NCBI RefSeq assembly: GCF_013181195.1
Contig: NZ_SMZP01000010.1
Coordinates: 186,001 to 250,000 of the forward strand
DNA from: Caulobacter sp. RHG1
GTDB taxonomy: Bacteria; Pseudomonadota; Alphaproteobacteria; Caulobacterales; Caulobacteraceae
DNA length: 64,000 nucleotides
Reading direction: 5' to 3'
In this document: positions 26,895 to 35,578 of the stretch, in pieces
Layout of the letters: each line of letters begins with the position of its first letter
Position numbering within the stretch: position 1 is the first letter of the stretch
Program-made: the position numbers and the translations under genes
Notes under the pieces: generated by a model
Told to the model about the DNA's origin: nothing
The model's input: only the letters and a program-made list of their open reading frames with translations
Databases searched by the model: none

Positions 26895-27662
26895 ATGCTT
26901 GGAATACTCCTTATAGCCCTTCTGGCGTCGCCGGACGCCGCGCCCCTGGACGGTCCAGCGCTGCGCCAGGCGATGGAGACGGCGACCGCCAACAAGGACG
27001 CCAGCGCCCTGATCGGCAAGCGCTTTCGGGTCGTGGTTCCGTTCACCGACCAGCGCACGCGCAAGTACAAGGCCTTCAAGCAATCCGCACGCTGGGACTA
27101 TGACGGCCGCAAGAAGGTGATGACCACCACGATTGGCCTGGGCGAGATCACCGACCGGAACTTCGACACGTTCAAGGCCAGCAAGCTGGACGCCCTGCCG
27201 CCGCTGCAGTCGCTGTATTTCGACGTCGATGCGCAGAACCAGAACATGGTGTTCACGCGCGCCACGTCGATCGACCATCCCGACTACTACACCGGCGTCT
27301 CCACCCGCGCCGTCAGCTTCGGCCTGGCCATTCCCTATCAGGAGGGCGGCCGATCGGCGATGCCCGAGGGCTTTCACCCCTTGGTGGTCAACCAGATGAA
27401 AGGCTCCAGCGACGAAGCGGCGCGCTGGGCCAGCACGATGAGCGTGGTGTTCGAGGGCGAGATCACCAGTCTCGGCCAACAGCCCGAGGTGTTCTGCGGA
27501 GCCTATCGCGGCCAGATGTCGTCGACCGACGTCACCGGCGACGCCCGTATGGTCGTGCAGGACAAGCAGTGCTTCGTGACCGCGCGCATCGATCGGGTCG
27601 AGGTGGTCCGTCGCAGCGCCGTACTCACCTACTGGCGCAATCCACCCAAGAACCCGTTCTGA
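26895..27662 (+). CDS. hypothetical secreted protein
   Basis: A 255-residue protein that starts with a short hydrophobic stretch (MLGILLIALLASPDAAP), probably a signal peptide. The rest is globular with no family I recognise; it includes PLQSLYFDVDAQNQNMVF and YTGVSTRAVSFGLAIPY. It has two cysteines near the C-terminus (VFCGAY, KQCFVT). It is divergent from ahcY and convergent with divL, whose stop abuts (27662/27663). A TTGACA at 26844-26849 could be its -35 box, but no good -10 follows. Confidence 0.6.
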   Translation: MLGILLIALLASPDAAPLDGPALRQAMETATANKDASALIGKRFRVVVPFTDQRTRKYKAFKQSARWDYDGRKKVMTTTIGLGEITDRNFDTFKASKLDALPPLQSLYFDVDAQNQNMVFTRATSIDHPDYYTGVSTRAVSFGLAIPYQEGGRSAMPEGFHPLVVNQMKGSSDEAARWASTMSVVFEGEITSLGQQPEVFCGAYRGQMSSTDVTGDARMVVQDKQCFVTARIDRVEVVRRSAVLTYWRNPPKNPF

Positions 27663-29978
27663 TCAGAAGCCCAGCTCCGGCTGCATGGCCCCCGGCTGCT
27701 GGGTCTCGGGCAGGTGGCAGGTGAAGGTCGAACCGGCGCCCGGCTCGCTCTCCAGCGCCACCCAGCCGCCGTGCAGCTCGACCAGCGCCTTGACCAGGGC
27801 CAGGCCCAGGCCCGGGCCGCCACGGTCGCGGCCGACGAAACGGTCGAAGATGTGGGCCTGGACGTGGAAGGGCACGCCACGACCGGTGTCGCGCACGTCC
27901 AGCCGCACCTCGCCCAGGGCGCGGCGGGCCGACAGGGTGACCTGACCGCCGGGCGGGGTCTGGCGCAGGGCGTTCTCGACCAGATGGTCCATGGTCTGGG
28001 TCAGGCGCTTGGCGTCGCCGCGGATCAGGCCGACGTCCTCCTCGCATTCGACCACCAGGGTGACGGCGCCCAGCTGGGCGTCCTTCAGGGCGCGCTCCTG
28101 GGCGTTGAGCAGCAGGTCGGTGACGCGGATGTCCTCGATCTCCAGCGCCATCTCGCCGGCGTCGATCTGGGCCATGTCCAGCACGTCGTCGATCGAGCGG
28201 GCCAGCTGGGTGGCGGCGGCGCGAACAGCGGCCACATGGTTGCGGCCGCGCTCGGAGATGCCGTCGGCGCGCTCCAGCAGCTCGGAATAGCCGATGATCG
28301 TCGTCAGCGGCGTGCGCAGCTCATAGGAGACGTTGCCGACGAAGTCGCGCTTCAGCCGCTCGGCCTCGGCCAAAGCGGCGGACCGGTCGGCCAGGGCGCT
28401 CTGCAGGTCGCGGGTGTCGGTGACGTCGGCGAAGGCGATCAGGGTCGCGCCGTCCGGCAGCGGCCGGCTCTGATAGACGACGATGCGGCCGTCCGAGGTG
28501 CGGACCTCACCCGACGTGGGCGCACGCATCTGCGGATCGGGATCGGCGACCCGGCCCTTCAGCTCGCGCCAGAAGGCCAGGTCGTGCAGACGCGGCACGC
28601 ACAGGTCGACCACGCCCTCGAAGTCGCCGGCAGCCTCCAGCGCGAAGGCGCTGACGTTCCAGAAGGTCTCGAAGGCCTCGTTGTGCAGGCGCAGGCGGCC
28701 GTCCGAGCCGAACACGGCGACGGCGTCGTTCAGCTTGTCCAGCGTGGCCTGCTGCACCTGGATCAGGGCGTTGTACTGGGCCTTCAAGCGCAGCTCGCCG
28801 GTGATGTCGGAATAGATCAGCAGCATGCCGCCCAGCGGGTGGGGCTGGCGCACCACTTTGAGCGTGCGACCGTCGGGCAGGTGCCACAGGTCGTCGGCCT
28901 GCGGACCCAGGTCCTCGTAGCGCGCCAGTTCGGCGGCCTTCCAGCCCGAATAGTCGATGCTCTCGGGCAGGCGGCGGCGCTGACGCAGGCGGTCCAGCAC
29001 CTCGCCATGGGTGGGGCGTTCGGCCAGCCAGGCCGGCTCCAGGCCCCACAGGGTGGCGAAGGCGGTGTTGTGATAGGACAGGCGACGGGTCTGGCTGAAG
29101 ATCGCCACGGCCTCGGCGATGTGGTTCAGGGTCTCGTCATGGGCTTCGACGTGCTTCTTGAAGGCGTCGCGGACGTCCTCGATCTCGGTGACGTCCGCGC
29201 AGAACACGCCCACGCCGCCGCCTTCCAGCGGCTCGGCCGACAGGCGGAACGCGCGGCGGCGGCCCTCCAGATTGATCCAGCGCAGGGCTTCCTTGCGCTC
29301 GCCCTTGGCGGCGGCCTCGGCGACCATGGCGTCGGCGGACCGGTCGAAGCTCTTGCCCGCCAGCGCCGCAGCCGTCGGCGCCGTGGCCCCGACCGCGCGG
29401 ATGAAGGCGGTGTTGCCCCAGACGGCCTGACCGTCGGCGCCCGCCACCCAGGCTGGTTCGAAAACGCTGTCCACGAGGGCGGCGAACCGTGCGGCGGACG
29501 GCAGGCCGACATCGCCGCCGCTGACCGCCGACAGGCGCAGCCAGGCCAGGGCGCCGGAAGCCCGCCCCTCGACCTCCACCGAACCGGCCTTGCCGCGGGC
29601 TTCGAAGGCGCAGCCCTCGCCGCGTTCGAACAGGGCGGTCAGCTTCTGGGCGTGATCGGGATCGGCGCGGCCGATGGCGGTGACCACCGCCTGCACCTGC
29701 GCCTCGACATCCAGCGCCTTGGCGCAGGCCGCCAGGCCTTCGCCGCCGGCCGCCAGCCAGGACTGGTCACCCTCGACGGCCACGATCGCGGTGTCGAAAG
29801 CCTCGACCCAGGCGGGCGCGTTCGCGCTGTCGCCGCCCGGCTGTTCGACCAGGCGGGCCTTCAAGGCGGCGATGCGGGCTTCGAAGCTGCGGCGCTGACT
29901 CAGGGACCAAAGGCTGACGCAAATGGCGAGGCAGACCGCGCCGGCCGTCGCCGCGAGGATCAGATCAAAGGGAGTCAT
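27663..29978 (-). CDS. divL: cell-cycle regulator DivL (tyrosine-type histidine-kinase homologue)
   Basis: A 771-residue homologue of Caulobacter DivL, which works with DivK and CckA to control CtrA activity and asymmetric division at the new pole. It has one membrane helix (about 5-25), three PAS-like regions (about 165-265, 285-385 and 410-520), a DHp helix and a complete ATPase domain (MDHLVENALRQTPPGG, VRDTGRGVPFH, GGPGLGLALVKALVELHGG). At the phospho-acceptor position the sequence is FVGNVSYELRTPLTTIIGYS: Tyr552 replaces the usual His, the hallmark of DivL (Tyr550 in C. crescentus). The ATPase boxes look intact. It has its own promoter region (29979-30069) with one GANTC (CcrM) site. Confidence 0.95.
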   Translation of the reverse strand: MTPFDLILAATAGAVCLAICVSLWSLSQRRSFEARIAALKARLVEQPGGDSANAPAWVEAFDTAIVAVEGDQSWLAAGGEGLAACAKALDVEAQVQAVVTAIGRADPDHAQKLTALFERGEGCAFEARGKAGSVEVEGRASGALAWLRLSAVSGGDVGLPSAARFAALVDSVFEPAWVAGADGQAVWGNTAFIRAVGATAPTAAALAGKSFDRSADAMVAEAAAKGERKEALRWINLEGRRRAFRLSAEPLEGGGVGVFCADVTEIEDVRDAFKKHVEAHDETLNHIAEAVAIFSQTRRLSYHNTAFATLWGLEPAWLAERPTHGEVLDRLRQRRRLPESIDYSGWKAAELARYEDLGPQADDLWHLPDGRTLKVVRQPHPLGGMLLIYSDITGELRLKAQYNALIQVQQATLDKLNDAVAVFGSDGRLRLHNEAFETFWNVSAFALEAAGDFEGVVDLCVPRLHDLAFWRELKGRVADPDPQMRAPTSGEVRTSDGRIVVYQSRPLPDGATLIAFADVTDTRDLQSALADRSAALAEAERLKRDFVGNVSYELRTPLTTIIGYSELLERADGISERGRNHVAAVRAAATQLARSIDDVLDMAQIDAGEMALEIEDIRVTDLLLNAQERALKDAQLGAVTLVVECEEDVGLIRGDAKRLTQTMDHLVENALRQTPPGGQVTLSARRALGEVRLDVRDTGRGVPFHVQAHIFDRFVGRDRGGPGLGLALVKALVELHGGWVALESEPGAGSTFTCHLPETQQPGAMQPELGF

Positions 29979-30069
29979 CAGGCGCGTCGTTACCCAGCGG
30001 GTCAGCGAATCAGAGTTTCAGAATAGTCCGCCCATGGCCAGAGGGCGACCACCGCTCTATGTGGAGGCC

Positions 30070-30483
30070 ATGACCTGGACCGAACGCCTCGCCCCGTCCC
30101 TGGCCCCCTCGCTGGACGACTTCGCCGCCCTGGCGCGCGCCGCCTTCGACGCCCTGCCCGACGACTTCCGCAAGCTGTCGGGCGACGTGGTCATCCGGGT
30201 CGACGATTTTCCAGCCGAAGACGTGCTGGACAGCCTGGGCATCGAGGATCCGTTCGAGCTGACCGGCCTCTATCAGGGCGTGGACCTGGGTCACCGCTCG
30301 GTGCTCGATTACGGGACCGAGCCGTCGCGGGTCTTTCTCTATCGCCGCCCGATCCTGGACGAGTGGGCAGAGCGCGGCGACGTCACCCTCGGCGACCTGA
30401 TCGCCCACGTGCTGGTCCACGAGATCGGCCACCATTTCGGCCTGTCGGACGACGACATCCACCGCATCGAGGACGAGGCATGA
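30070..30483 (+). CDS. zincin-like metallopeptidase family protein
   Basis: A 137-residue single-domain protein with the zinc-protease motif H117-E-I-G-H121 followed by HFGLSDDDI, the pattern of the COG3824-type minimal metallopeptidases. It has no signal peptide. GTGGAGG lies just before the ATG at 30070; upstream in-frame ATGs (30034, 29923) lack one. It overlaps the next gene (ATGA). The peptide substrate is unknown. Confidence 0.88.
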   Translation: MTWTERLAPSLAPSLDDFAALARAAFDALPDDFRKLSGDVVIRVDDFPAEDVLDSLGIEDPFELTGLYQGVDLGHRSVLDYGTEPSRVFLYRRPILDEWAERGDVTLGDLIAHVLVHEIGHHFGLSDDDIHRIEDEA

Positions 30484-30905
30484 GCCCCCAGGAAACGCCT
30501 CTCTTCGATCAAGACGCCTGGCGCGAACGCATGGACGAGCGCTGGTTCGACACCGGCGCAGCCATGGCCGAAGCCGGCGCCGTCGACCTGGTTTCGATCG
30601 AGGACGAGAAGGTCACCGCCCACGTCACCGGCAGCGTCGGCGACCTCTATGTGGTGGAACTGCGCGCCCCGGCCGGCGAGGGCTCGTGCACCTGCCCCGG
30701 CTTCGAGAAATTCGGCGCCTGTAAGCACCAGGCGGCCGTGGTCGTCGCCGCCAACACGGCCGACCTGGGCAAGGTCCGGGAGCGCATGGCGAAACTGCGC
30801 GACGGCCTGGCGCTCGACAGCCAGGACGCCCTGATCGAACGCCTGGCCGAACTGGCCCGCGTGCAGCCGGCGGTCCTGGCGGCGCTGGAGAATGGCCTAG
30901 ATTGA
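30480..30905 (+). CDS. SWIM zinc-finger protein
   Basis: A 141-residue protein whose centre carries the SWIM motif C-x-C-x(n)-C-x-H (GSCTCPGFEKFGACKHQAA), a small zinc site seen in DNA- or protein-binding proteins. The C-terminal third is helical (RERMAKLRDGLALDSQDAL). The ATG overlaps the TGA of the metallopeptidase gene (ATGA), so the two are translationally coupled. The role is unknown; the pair looks like a small functional unit. Confidence 0.85.
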   Translation: MSPQETPLFDQDAWRERMDERWFDTGAAMAEAGAVDLVSIEDEKVTAHVTGSVGDLYVVELRAPAGEGSCTCPGFEKFGACKHQAAVVVAANTADLGKVRERMAKLRDGLALDSQDALIERLAELARVQPAVLAALENGLD

Positions 30906-31355
30906 GGTTTCGACATCCGCCGGTAGTTGGGGGGCCGTGTAGGTAATCATCGGCGGCGTCGTGGCGATCACTTCCAGGCAAAGGTTCTGCCCGCCGAACA
31001 GGAAGTGGCGCAGGCCGCCGACCGCCAGCCCGGAAACTCCTCTGTGCATCTCGGCCAGGTACGCGCTCTGCATTATCTCGTAGGCAAACGAAACCGGTGC
31101 GCCTTCCTCGTTGCGTTGCGTCCAATAGACAACGAGTTCGCGCTCATCGTGAGCTCGATGGCTGATGTGATCCTCGAAGATGACCCACGCGGGACCTCCA
31201 TCACCAACATACTCGGCGATGAGCTTCCATCCTGTTCTAGCGCCATAGGCGATTTGCCAAATGTCCCCCGACGGTGCGGGGCCGCCCCGCCACCCAAGTC
31301 CATCGTCGAGAGACCGGAAACCCGCCGGATCGAGACTGATCTTCGTCATGGCCAT
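30897..31355 (-). CDS. hypothetical protein
   Basis: A 152-residue protein without signal peptide or recognised domain. It contains RTGWKLIAEYVGDGGPAW and ELVVYWTQRNEEGAPV, suggesting a small beta-rich fold. The start is the ATG at 31353-31355, which has GTGAGGAAG four bases upstream; a second ATG is two codons later. Its stop overlaps the SWIM gene stop by nine bases (convergent). It starts 8 bp downstream of the GFA-like gene on the same strand, so they are probably co-transcribed. GC content is slightly lower than that of its neighbours. Confidence 0.6.
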   Translation of the reverse strand: MAMTKISLDPAGFRSLDDGLGWRGGPAPSGDIWQIAYGARTGWKLIAEYVGDGGPAWVIFEDHISHRAHDERELVVYWTQRNEEGAPVSFAYEIMQSAYLAEMHRGVSGLAVGGLRHFLFGGQNLCLEVIATTPPMITYTAPQLPADVETSI

Positions 31356-31363
31356 CCGCTTCC

Positions 31364-31846
31364 TCACAAAAAATCGTCGATCGCCTTGCGCCTGGCCTTC
31401 GGCTTGGGCCGCTCCCACATCACGCCGGGGTAGCCCTTCAGCGGAACCAGCTTCCCGCCGGCATAGGCCCAGTCGGGCGCCTCATCGAGGGACGTGTGGT
31501 AGCGCGGCTCGCGGCCGGTGCGGCCGGAGAACAAGGCGCGGGGCAGGTTGATCATGGTGGGGCTGCGCTTGCGCTCCATGGCCAGCGGCGCGCCGCAGCG
31601 GCTGCAGAAGCTGCGCGTCGTCCCCTCATGCTCGTGGCGAGCGATCAGGTCCTCCCCCTCAAGCCAGCGGAAGCGGCTGCGATAGCTGGCGACATAGGTG
31701 ACGTAGGCGCATCCCTGGGCGCGACGGCTGGCGGCCGAGTGGTCGTGGAACGCCCAGCGGGCCGGCACGCCGATGGCCAGCCGCACCGCTCCACAGGCGC
31801 ATGATCCCTCGGCTTCCTCGGCGGGCGGTTTCAAGGTCTTGGCCAT
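31364..31846 (-). CDS. GFA-family (glutathione-dependent formaldehyde-activating enzyme-like) protein
   Basis: A 160-residue protein of the GFA fold. It keeps the structural zinc cysteines (GSCACGAV, Cys16/Cys18, and FCSRCGAPL). The segment that supplies the catalytic-zinc cysteines in the founding enzyme (CHCSxCR) reads FHDHSAASRRAQGCA here: His, His and Ala replace the three Cys. It therefore belongs to a variant subfamily and probably does not make S-hydroxymethylglutathione. Its actual substrate is unknown. Confidence 0.82.
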   Translation of the reverse strand: MAKTLKPPAEEAEGSCACGAVRLAIGVPARWAFHDHSAASRRAQGCAYVTYVASYRSRFRWLEGEDLIARHEHEGTTRSFCSRCGAPLAMERKRSPTMINLPRALFSGRTGREPRYHTSLDEAPDWAYAGGKLVPLKGYPGVMWERPKPKARRKAIDDFL

Positions 31847-31889
31847 GGCGGGCTCCAGGCGATGGATACCAGCAGTACAGCAGCTGCTG

Positions 31890-32594
31890 TCAGCCTTGTG
31901 TCAGCACCCGCTCGACCCAGGCCGGAACGGTCTCGCTGGCCGGACCGTACAGCTTCTCGTCGAAGACATAGGCGTTGGCGGACGGCTCCAGATTGATCTC
32001 GCAGGTCGGCACGCCCATCGCCCGCGCCATCTCGACGAAGCCGGCGGCCGGATAGACCGAGCCGGAGGTGCCGATCGAGACGAAGAGATCGGCCTCTGAC
32101 AGGGCGTCCTCGATCTCCTCCATGTAGAGCGGAATCTCGCCGAACCAGACGATGTGCGGGCGCGCCGCGCCTTCGCGCCCGCAGGCCTCGCACACGATCT
32201 CGGCGGTCAGCGGCGCGGTGTCGGGCCACGTCGCCTGGCAGGCATGGCAGCGGCTGACCGCCAGCTCGCCGTGCATGTGGATCACCCGCTGCGAGCCGGC
32301 CCGTTCGTGCAGGTCGTCGACGTTCTGGGTACACAGGAAGAGCGCGCCGCCCCTTGCGGCCAATCCGGCTTCGAGCCTCGCCAGGGCGTCGTGCGCTGCG
32401 TTCGCAACCGCACCCGCCAGGTTCTCGCGACGGGCGTTGTAGAAGGCCCGCACCAGGGCCGGATTGCGCGCGAAGCCCTCCGGCGTGGCGACCTCGTTCA
32501 GGTCGTATTGCGTCCACACCCCGTCCTTGTCGCGAAAGGTGCCCAGGCCGCTCTCGGCCGACACTCCGGCCCCGGTCAGCACGAAGATCTTCAT
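31890..32594 (-). CDS. cobB: NAD-dependent protein deacylase (sirtuin, CobB type)
   Basis: Removes acyl groups from lysines using NAD+. The 234 residues carry VLTGAGVSAESGLGTFR, TQNVDDLHERAG, the catalytic His in IHMHGEL and a four-cysteine zinc site (RCHACQ and VCEACG). AFYNARRENLAG has the Tyr-x-x-Arg pair that lets class III sirtuins accept succinyl- and malonyl-lysine. The protein is full length. It is divergent from the diiron protein gene. Confidence 0.93.
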   Translation of the reverse strand: MKIFVLTGAGVSAESGLGTFRDKDGVWTQYDLNEVATPEGFARNPALVRAFYNARRENLAGAVANAAHDALARLEAGLAARGGALFLCTQNVDDLHERAGSQRVIHMHGELAVSRCHACQATWPDTAPLTAEIVCEACGREGAARPHIVWFGEIPLYMEEIEDALSEADLFVSIGTSGSVYPAAGFVEMARAMGVPTCEINLEPSANAYVFDEKLYGPASETVPAWVERVLTQG

Positions 32595-32648
32595 TCCGCC
32601 CTCGAATTAATGCAGCGCAGCAAAGGTGACGCCTCCGTCATTTTTAAT

Positions 32649-32684
32649 TTGACCACCGTCAAGAGTTGAGTTGACAGTGTTCAG
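32649..32684. promoter_or_regulatory. tandem operator-like inverted repeats (TTGAC-N4-GTCAA)
   Basis: TTGAC-CACC-GTCAA at 32649-32662 is a perfect inverted repeat. A weaker copy, TTGAC-AGTG-TTCAG, follows at 32671-32684, 22 bp away. They lie 70-100 bp before the diiron gene and in the shared upstream region of cobB. The geometry suits a TetR-type dimer; the regulator is unknown. Confidence 0.4.
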
Positions 32685-32751
32685 GTCGCTCGGAGGCCCG
32701 CGCAAGACGGCCCCGTTGATGGACGCAAACTGGCCGATAGGGAGCGCCGCC

Positions 32752-33879
32752 ATGACCGACAAGAACATCACCAAGGACGCCATGTACGACGCCGTGGCGC
32801 CGGACGACTTCGAAGCGATGCTCGAACTCGACCGCTACGGCAACCGCTCGTCGGCCTTCGACAAGATCATCGCGGCCACCCACGACCACTTCTGGGATCC
32901 GCTGGACAAGACCTATATCGATTTCGACGAGCCGTTCGACATGGAGAACCAGCCGCTGGTTCCCGAAGATCTCGTGATCGCCCTGTCGACCGAGTACGTT
33001 TCCAATCACCTCAGCGATCCCAAGCTCCGCACCCGGTTCATCAACCAGTCGGTGCTGCGCAGCTTCTCGTCGATCCTGCACGGCGAGCAAGGCGCGCTGA
33101 ACCTCTCGGCCAGCCTGTGCCACGTGCTCAAGGACCAAGGCGCCCAGGAGTACGCGGCCAACCAGACCCGCGAGGAAGCCCGCCACGTCACGGCCTTCGC
33201 CAAATATATCAGCACCCGCTGGGGTCGCCCGGTCGCGTGCGGTCCGGCCCTGAAGACCCTACTGGTCGAGATCATCGGCGCGCCCGAGGTCTACAAGAAG
33301 ATCATCGGCATGCAGATGCTGGTCGAAGGCCTGGCCATGGGCGCCTTCGCCACCTTTTACAACCAGATCAACGATCCGGTCGGCAAGAAGCTGCTGCAGC
33401 TGGTGATGACCGACGAGGCCTTCCACCACAAGTTCGGGAAGATCTGGGCCGACCGAACTGTGCCCAAGCTGACCCCCGAAGAGCATGCGATCATCGAGGA
33501 CTGGGCGGCGCACTGCTTCCAGACCCTGCTCTTCAACCTGGTCTCGCCGCACCAGCAGCTGGATCTCTATGCCGAGTTCGGCCTGGACCCCGACAAGGTG
33601 GTCGAGGAGTACGGGAAGATCATGACCGACGATGTCCGTCGCGAGGGCATGAAGGAGCAGACCAACATCTTCCGGGTGCTGGTCAAGACGCTGCTGAACG
33701 CGGGCATCATCACCGACCGCACCAAGGCGTTCTACGCCATGTATGTCGACCTCAACGAGCTGAAGAGCGAAGGCGACCGCATGGTCGGCGACGACATCGC
33801 CGAGGACGGCATCCGCTATCTGCAGGCCATCAACTTCAAGGATCGGCCGGCAAGTGCGGTGAGCATCGCGGCTGAGTAG
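32752..33879 (+). CDS. ferritin-like diiron protein
   Basis: A 375-residue all-helical protein with spaced carboxylate and histidine motifs: LHGEQGALN, then REEARHVTAF (ExxH), QMLVEGLAMGAF and TDEAFHHKFG (ExxH). Two ExxH sites plus lone Glu residues are the pattern of a four-helix-bundle diiron oxygenase (AurF/ferritin-like superfamily). It has no signal peptide. The start is the ATG at 32752 with GGGAGCG upstream. The reaction cannot be inferred. The two TTGAC-N4 repeats upstream suggest regulated expression. Confidence 0.75.
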   Translation: MTDKNITKDAMYDAVAPDDFEAMLELDRYGNRSSAFDKIIAATHDHFWDPLDKTYIDFDEPFDMENQPLVPEDLVIALSTEYVSNHLSDPKLRTRFINQSVLRSFSSILHGEQGALNLSASLCHVLKDQGAQEYAANQTREEARHVTAFAKYISTRWGRPVACGPALKTLLVEIIGAPEVYKKIIGMQMLVEGLAMGAFATFYNQINDPVGKKLLQLVMTDEAFHHKFGKIWADRTVPKLTPEEHAIIEDWAAHCFQTLLFNLVSPHQQLDLYAEFGLDPDKVVEEYGKIMTDDVRREGMKEQTNIFRVLVKTLLNAGIITDRTKAFYAMYVDLNELKSEGDRMVGDDIAEDGIRYLQAINFKDRPASAVSIAAE

Positions 33880-33933
33880 GCGGAACATCATTTGGCCGAC
33901 AGGCGTTTGGGCGGACCTAGCAAAGGTTCGCCC

Positions 33934-34449
33934 ATGCGCTTTTCTACGATCGCCCTGCCCGCTCTTGCGACCCTCGTCGCTGGCGCAGCGTGGGCCGCGG
34001 CCACCCCGCCCGCCAAGCCCGTGCCCGCCGCCTTCTATTCCGGCCGCTGGTACGAGATCGCCCGCACGCCCAACAGCGGCCAGCGAAACTGCCAGGCGCC
34101 GACGACGGACTTCACGGCCCAGGGGACCAACTTCAAGGTCCGCCAGGTCTGCCATCGCGGCTCGCCACGCGGCGCGCAGAAGGTGTTCCGCACCAGCGGC
34201 AAGATCCTGCCCGGCGGCCAGAACAACCGCTTCACGATGAGCTTCCTGGGAGGCCTCAAGAAGCAGGAGTACTGGATCCTCGACAGCGCCGCCGACGACA
34301 GCTGGGGCATCATGGCTACGCCTGGCGGCAACTATGTCTGGCTGCTGTCGCGCACCCCCGACCTGCCGGCTGCGACCAAGGCCGTCGCCCTCGAGAAGGT
34401 CAAGGCGCTGGGCTACCAGAAGCTGGAATATCCGGAGCATCCCGCATGA
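33934..34449 (+). CDS. lipocalin family protein, secreted
   Basis: A 171-residue lipocalin with a signal peptide (MRFSTIALPALATLVAGAAWA). The first structurally conserved lipocalin motif is YSGRWYEIARTPNSG (GxWYE). The later YWILDSAADDSWGIM and YVWLLSRTPDLP match bacterial Blc proteins. Two cysteines in the barrel (NCQAP, QVCHRG) may form a disulfide. It has no lipobox, so it is probably soluble in the periplasm. Its stop overlaps the next lipocalin start (ATGA). Confidence 0.88.
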   Translation: MRFSTIALPALATLVAGAAWAAATPPAKPVPAAFYSGRWYEIARTPNSGQRNCQAPTTDFTAQGTNFKVRQVCHRGSPRGAQKVFRTSGKILPGGQNNRFTMSFLGGLKKQEYWILDSAADDSWGIMATPGGNYVWLLSRTPDLPAATKAVALEKVKALGYQKLEYPEHPA

Positions 34450-34979
34450 AGCCTCTGCTCGCCCTGGCCGCGGCTCTCAGCCTGTCGGCCTGCGTCGCCG
34501 GGCCGGTCGGCAACCCCAGTCCGCCCCAGCCGGCCAAGGCCGTCGACCTGGATCGCTACGCCGGCCGCTGGTACGAAGTGGCCCGCTACGACATGCGGTT
34601 CGAGGAAGGCTGCGAGGGCGTCACCGCCGAATATTCCAAGCGCCCCGACGGCCTGATCCGCGTGCTCAACACCTGCCGCGAGGGCGCGGTGGACGGCCCC
34701 GTCAAGGTCAGCGAAGGCAAGGCCAAGGTCGCCGACACGACCACCAACGCCAAGCTGAAGGTCAGCTTCTTCGGCCCGTTCTTCTTCGGCGACTACTGGG
34801 TGCTGGACCACGCCGACGACTACAGCTGGTCGATCGTCGGCGAAGGCTCGGGCAAGTACCTCTGGCTGCTGTCGCGCAAGCTGCCGACCGACGCCGACCG
34901 CGCCGCCCTGACCGCCCGCGCCAAGGCGCTGGGCTATGACGTCACGATGCTGCGACCGACGAAGCAGCCCGCGCCTTAA
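34446..34979 (+). CDS. blc: outer-membrane lipoprotein lipocalin (Blc type)
   Basis: A 177-residue Blc-like lipocalin with a lipoprotein signal (LAAALSLSACVAG; lipobox LSAC). The barrel shows YAGRWYEVARYDMRFEEGC and FFGDYWVLDHADDYSWSIVG, ending with LWLLSRKLPTD. Blc proteins bind fatty acids or lysophospholipids at the outer membrane. It overlaps the preceding soluble lipocalin by four bases, so a secreted form and an anchored form are made together. The two are clearly paralogues. Confidence 0.9.
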   Translation: MKPLLALAAALSLSACVAGPVGNPSPPQPAKAVDLDRYAGRWYEVARYDMRFEEGCEGVTAEYSKRPDGLIRVLNTCREGAVDGPVKVSEGKAKVADTTTNAKLKVSFFGPFFFGDYWVLDHADDYSWSIVGEGSGKYLWLLSRKLPTDADRAALTARAKALGYDVTMLRPTKQPAP

Positions 34980-35047
34980 GGCCCTGGCGCGCGCCCTGGC
35001 CGGACGGCTAGACAACCTCCGGTGAATCACGGCCGTCGGGGGACGTC

Positions 35048-35578
35048 ATGAAGTCTTGGATCTTGATCGCTGGCCTGACGGCCGCCGCGCCGGCGCTGGC
35101 GCAGGACGATCCGCCGCCTGCGCCGATCCCGGGCCAGGTGCGCGTCCTCGAAGGCTGCTGGGCGGGAACCGGCGAGGTCATGGGCAAGGCCGTAACCATC
35201 GCCCTGGCCGCCAAGCCAATTGTGGAAGGAACAATGTTCCTGATCGAGGCCAAGAGCCACGCTGTCGCGGATCCCAAGGACCGTTACGCCGCGCACCTGG
35301 TGTTCGGCGGCAAGGGCCCCGCGCCGAAGAGCGACCAGGCGAGCGCCATATCCGGCTTCTGGATCGACAGCTTCGGCGGCGATTTTACCGCCATAGGCTC
35401 GGGCGCGGCCACCGCCGACGGTTTCGACATCGCCTACGCCTATCCCGACGCCAGCTTCGTCAACCGCTGGCGCCCTGCAGGCGAGGCCCTGTCGTGGACG
35501 ATCGTCGCCAAGACGGCCAAGGCCGAGAACGCCTTCGCGCGCTACGACCTCAAGCGGACGGACTGCCCGAAAGGCTAG
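35048..35578 (+). CDS. hypothetical secreted protein
   Basis: A 176-residue protein with a signal peptide (MKSWILIAGLTAAAPALAQ). The rest reads like a small lipid- or ligand-binding beta barrel: VRVLEGCWAGTGEV, then GFWIDSFGGDFTAIGSGA, ending ARYDLKRTDCPKG. The pattern recalls DUF1579-type proteins, but I am not sure. The stop overlaps the convergent gene by four bases. Confidence 0.6.
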   Translation: MKSWILIAGLTAAAPALAQDDPPPAPIPGQVRVLEGCWAGTGEVMGKAVTIALAAKPIVEGTMFLIEAKSHAVADPKDRYAAHLVFGGKGPAPKSDQASAISGFWIDSFGGDFTAIGSGAATADGFDIAYAYPDASFVNRWRPAGEALSWTIVAKTAKAENAFARYDLKRTDCPKG

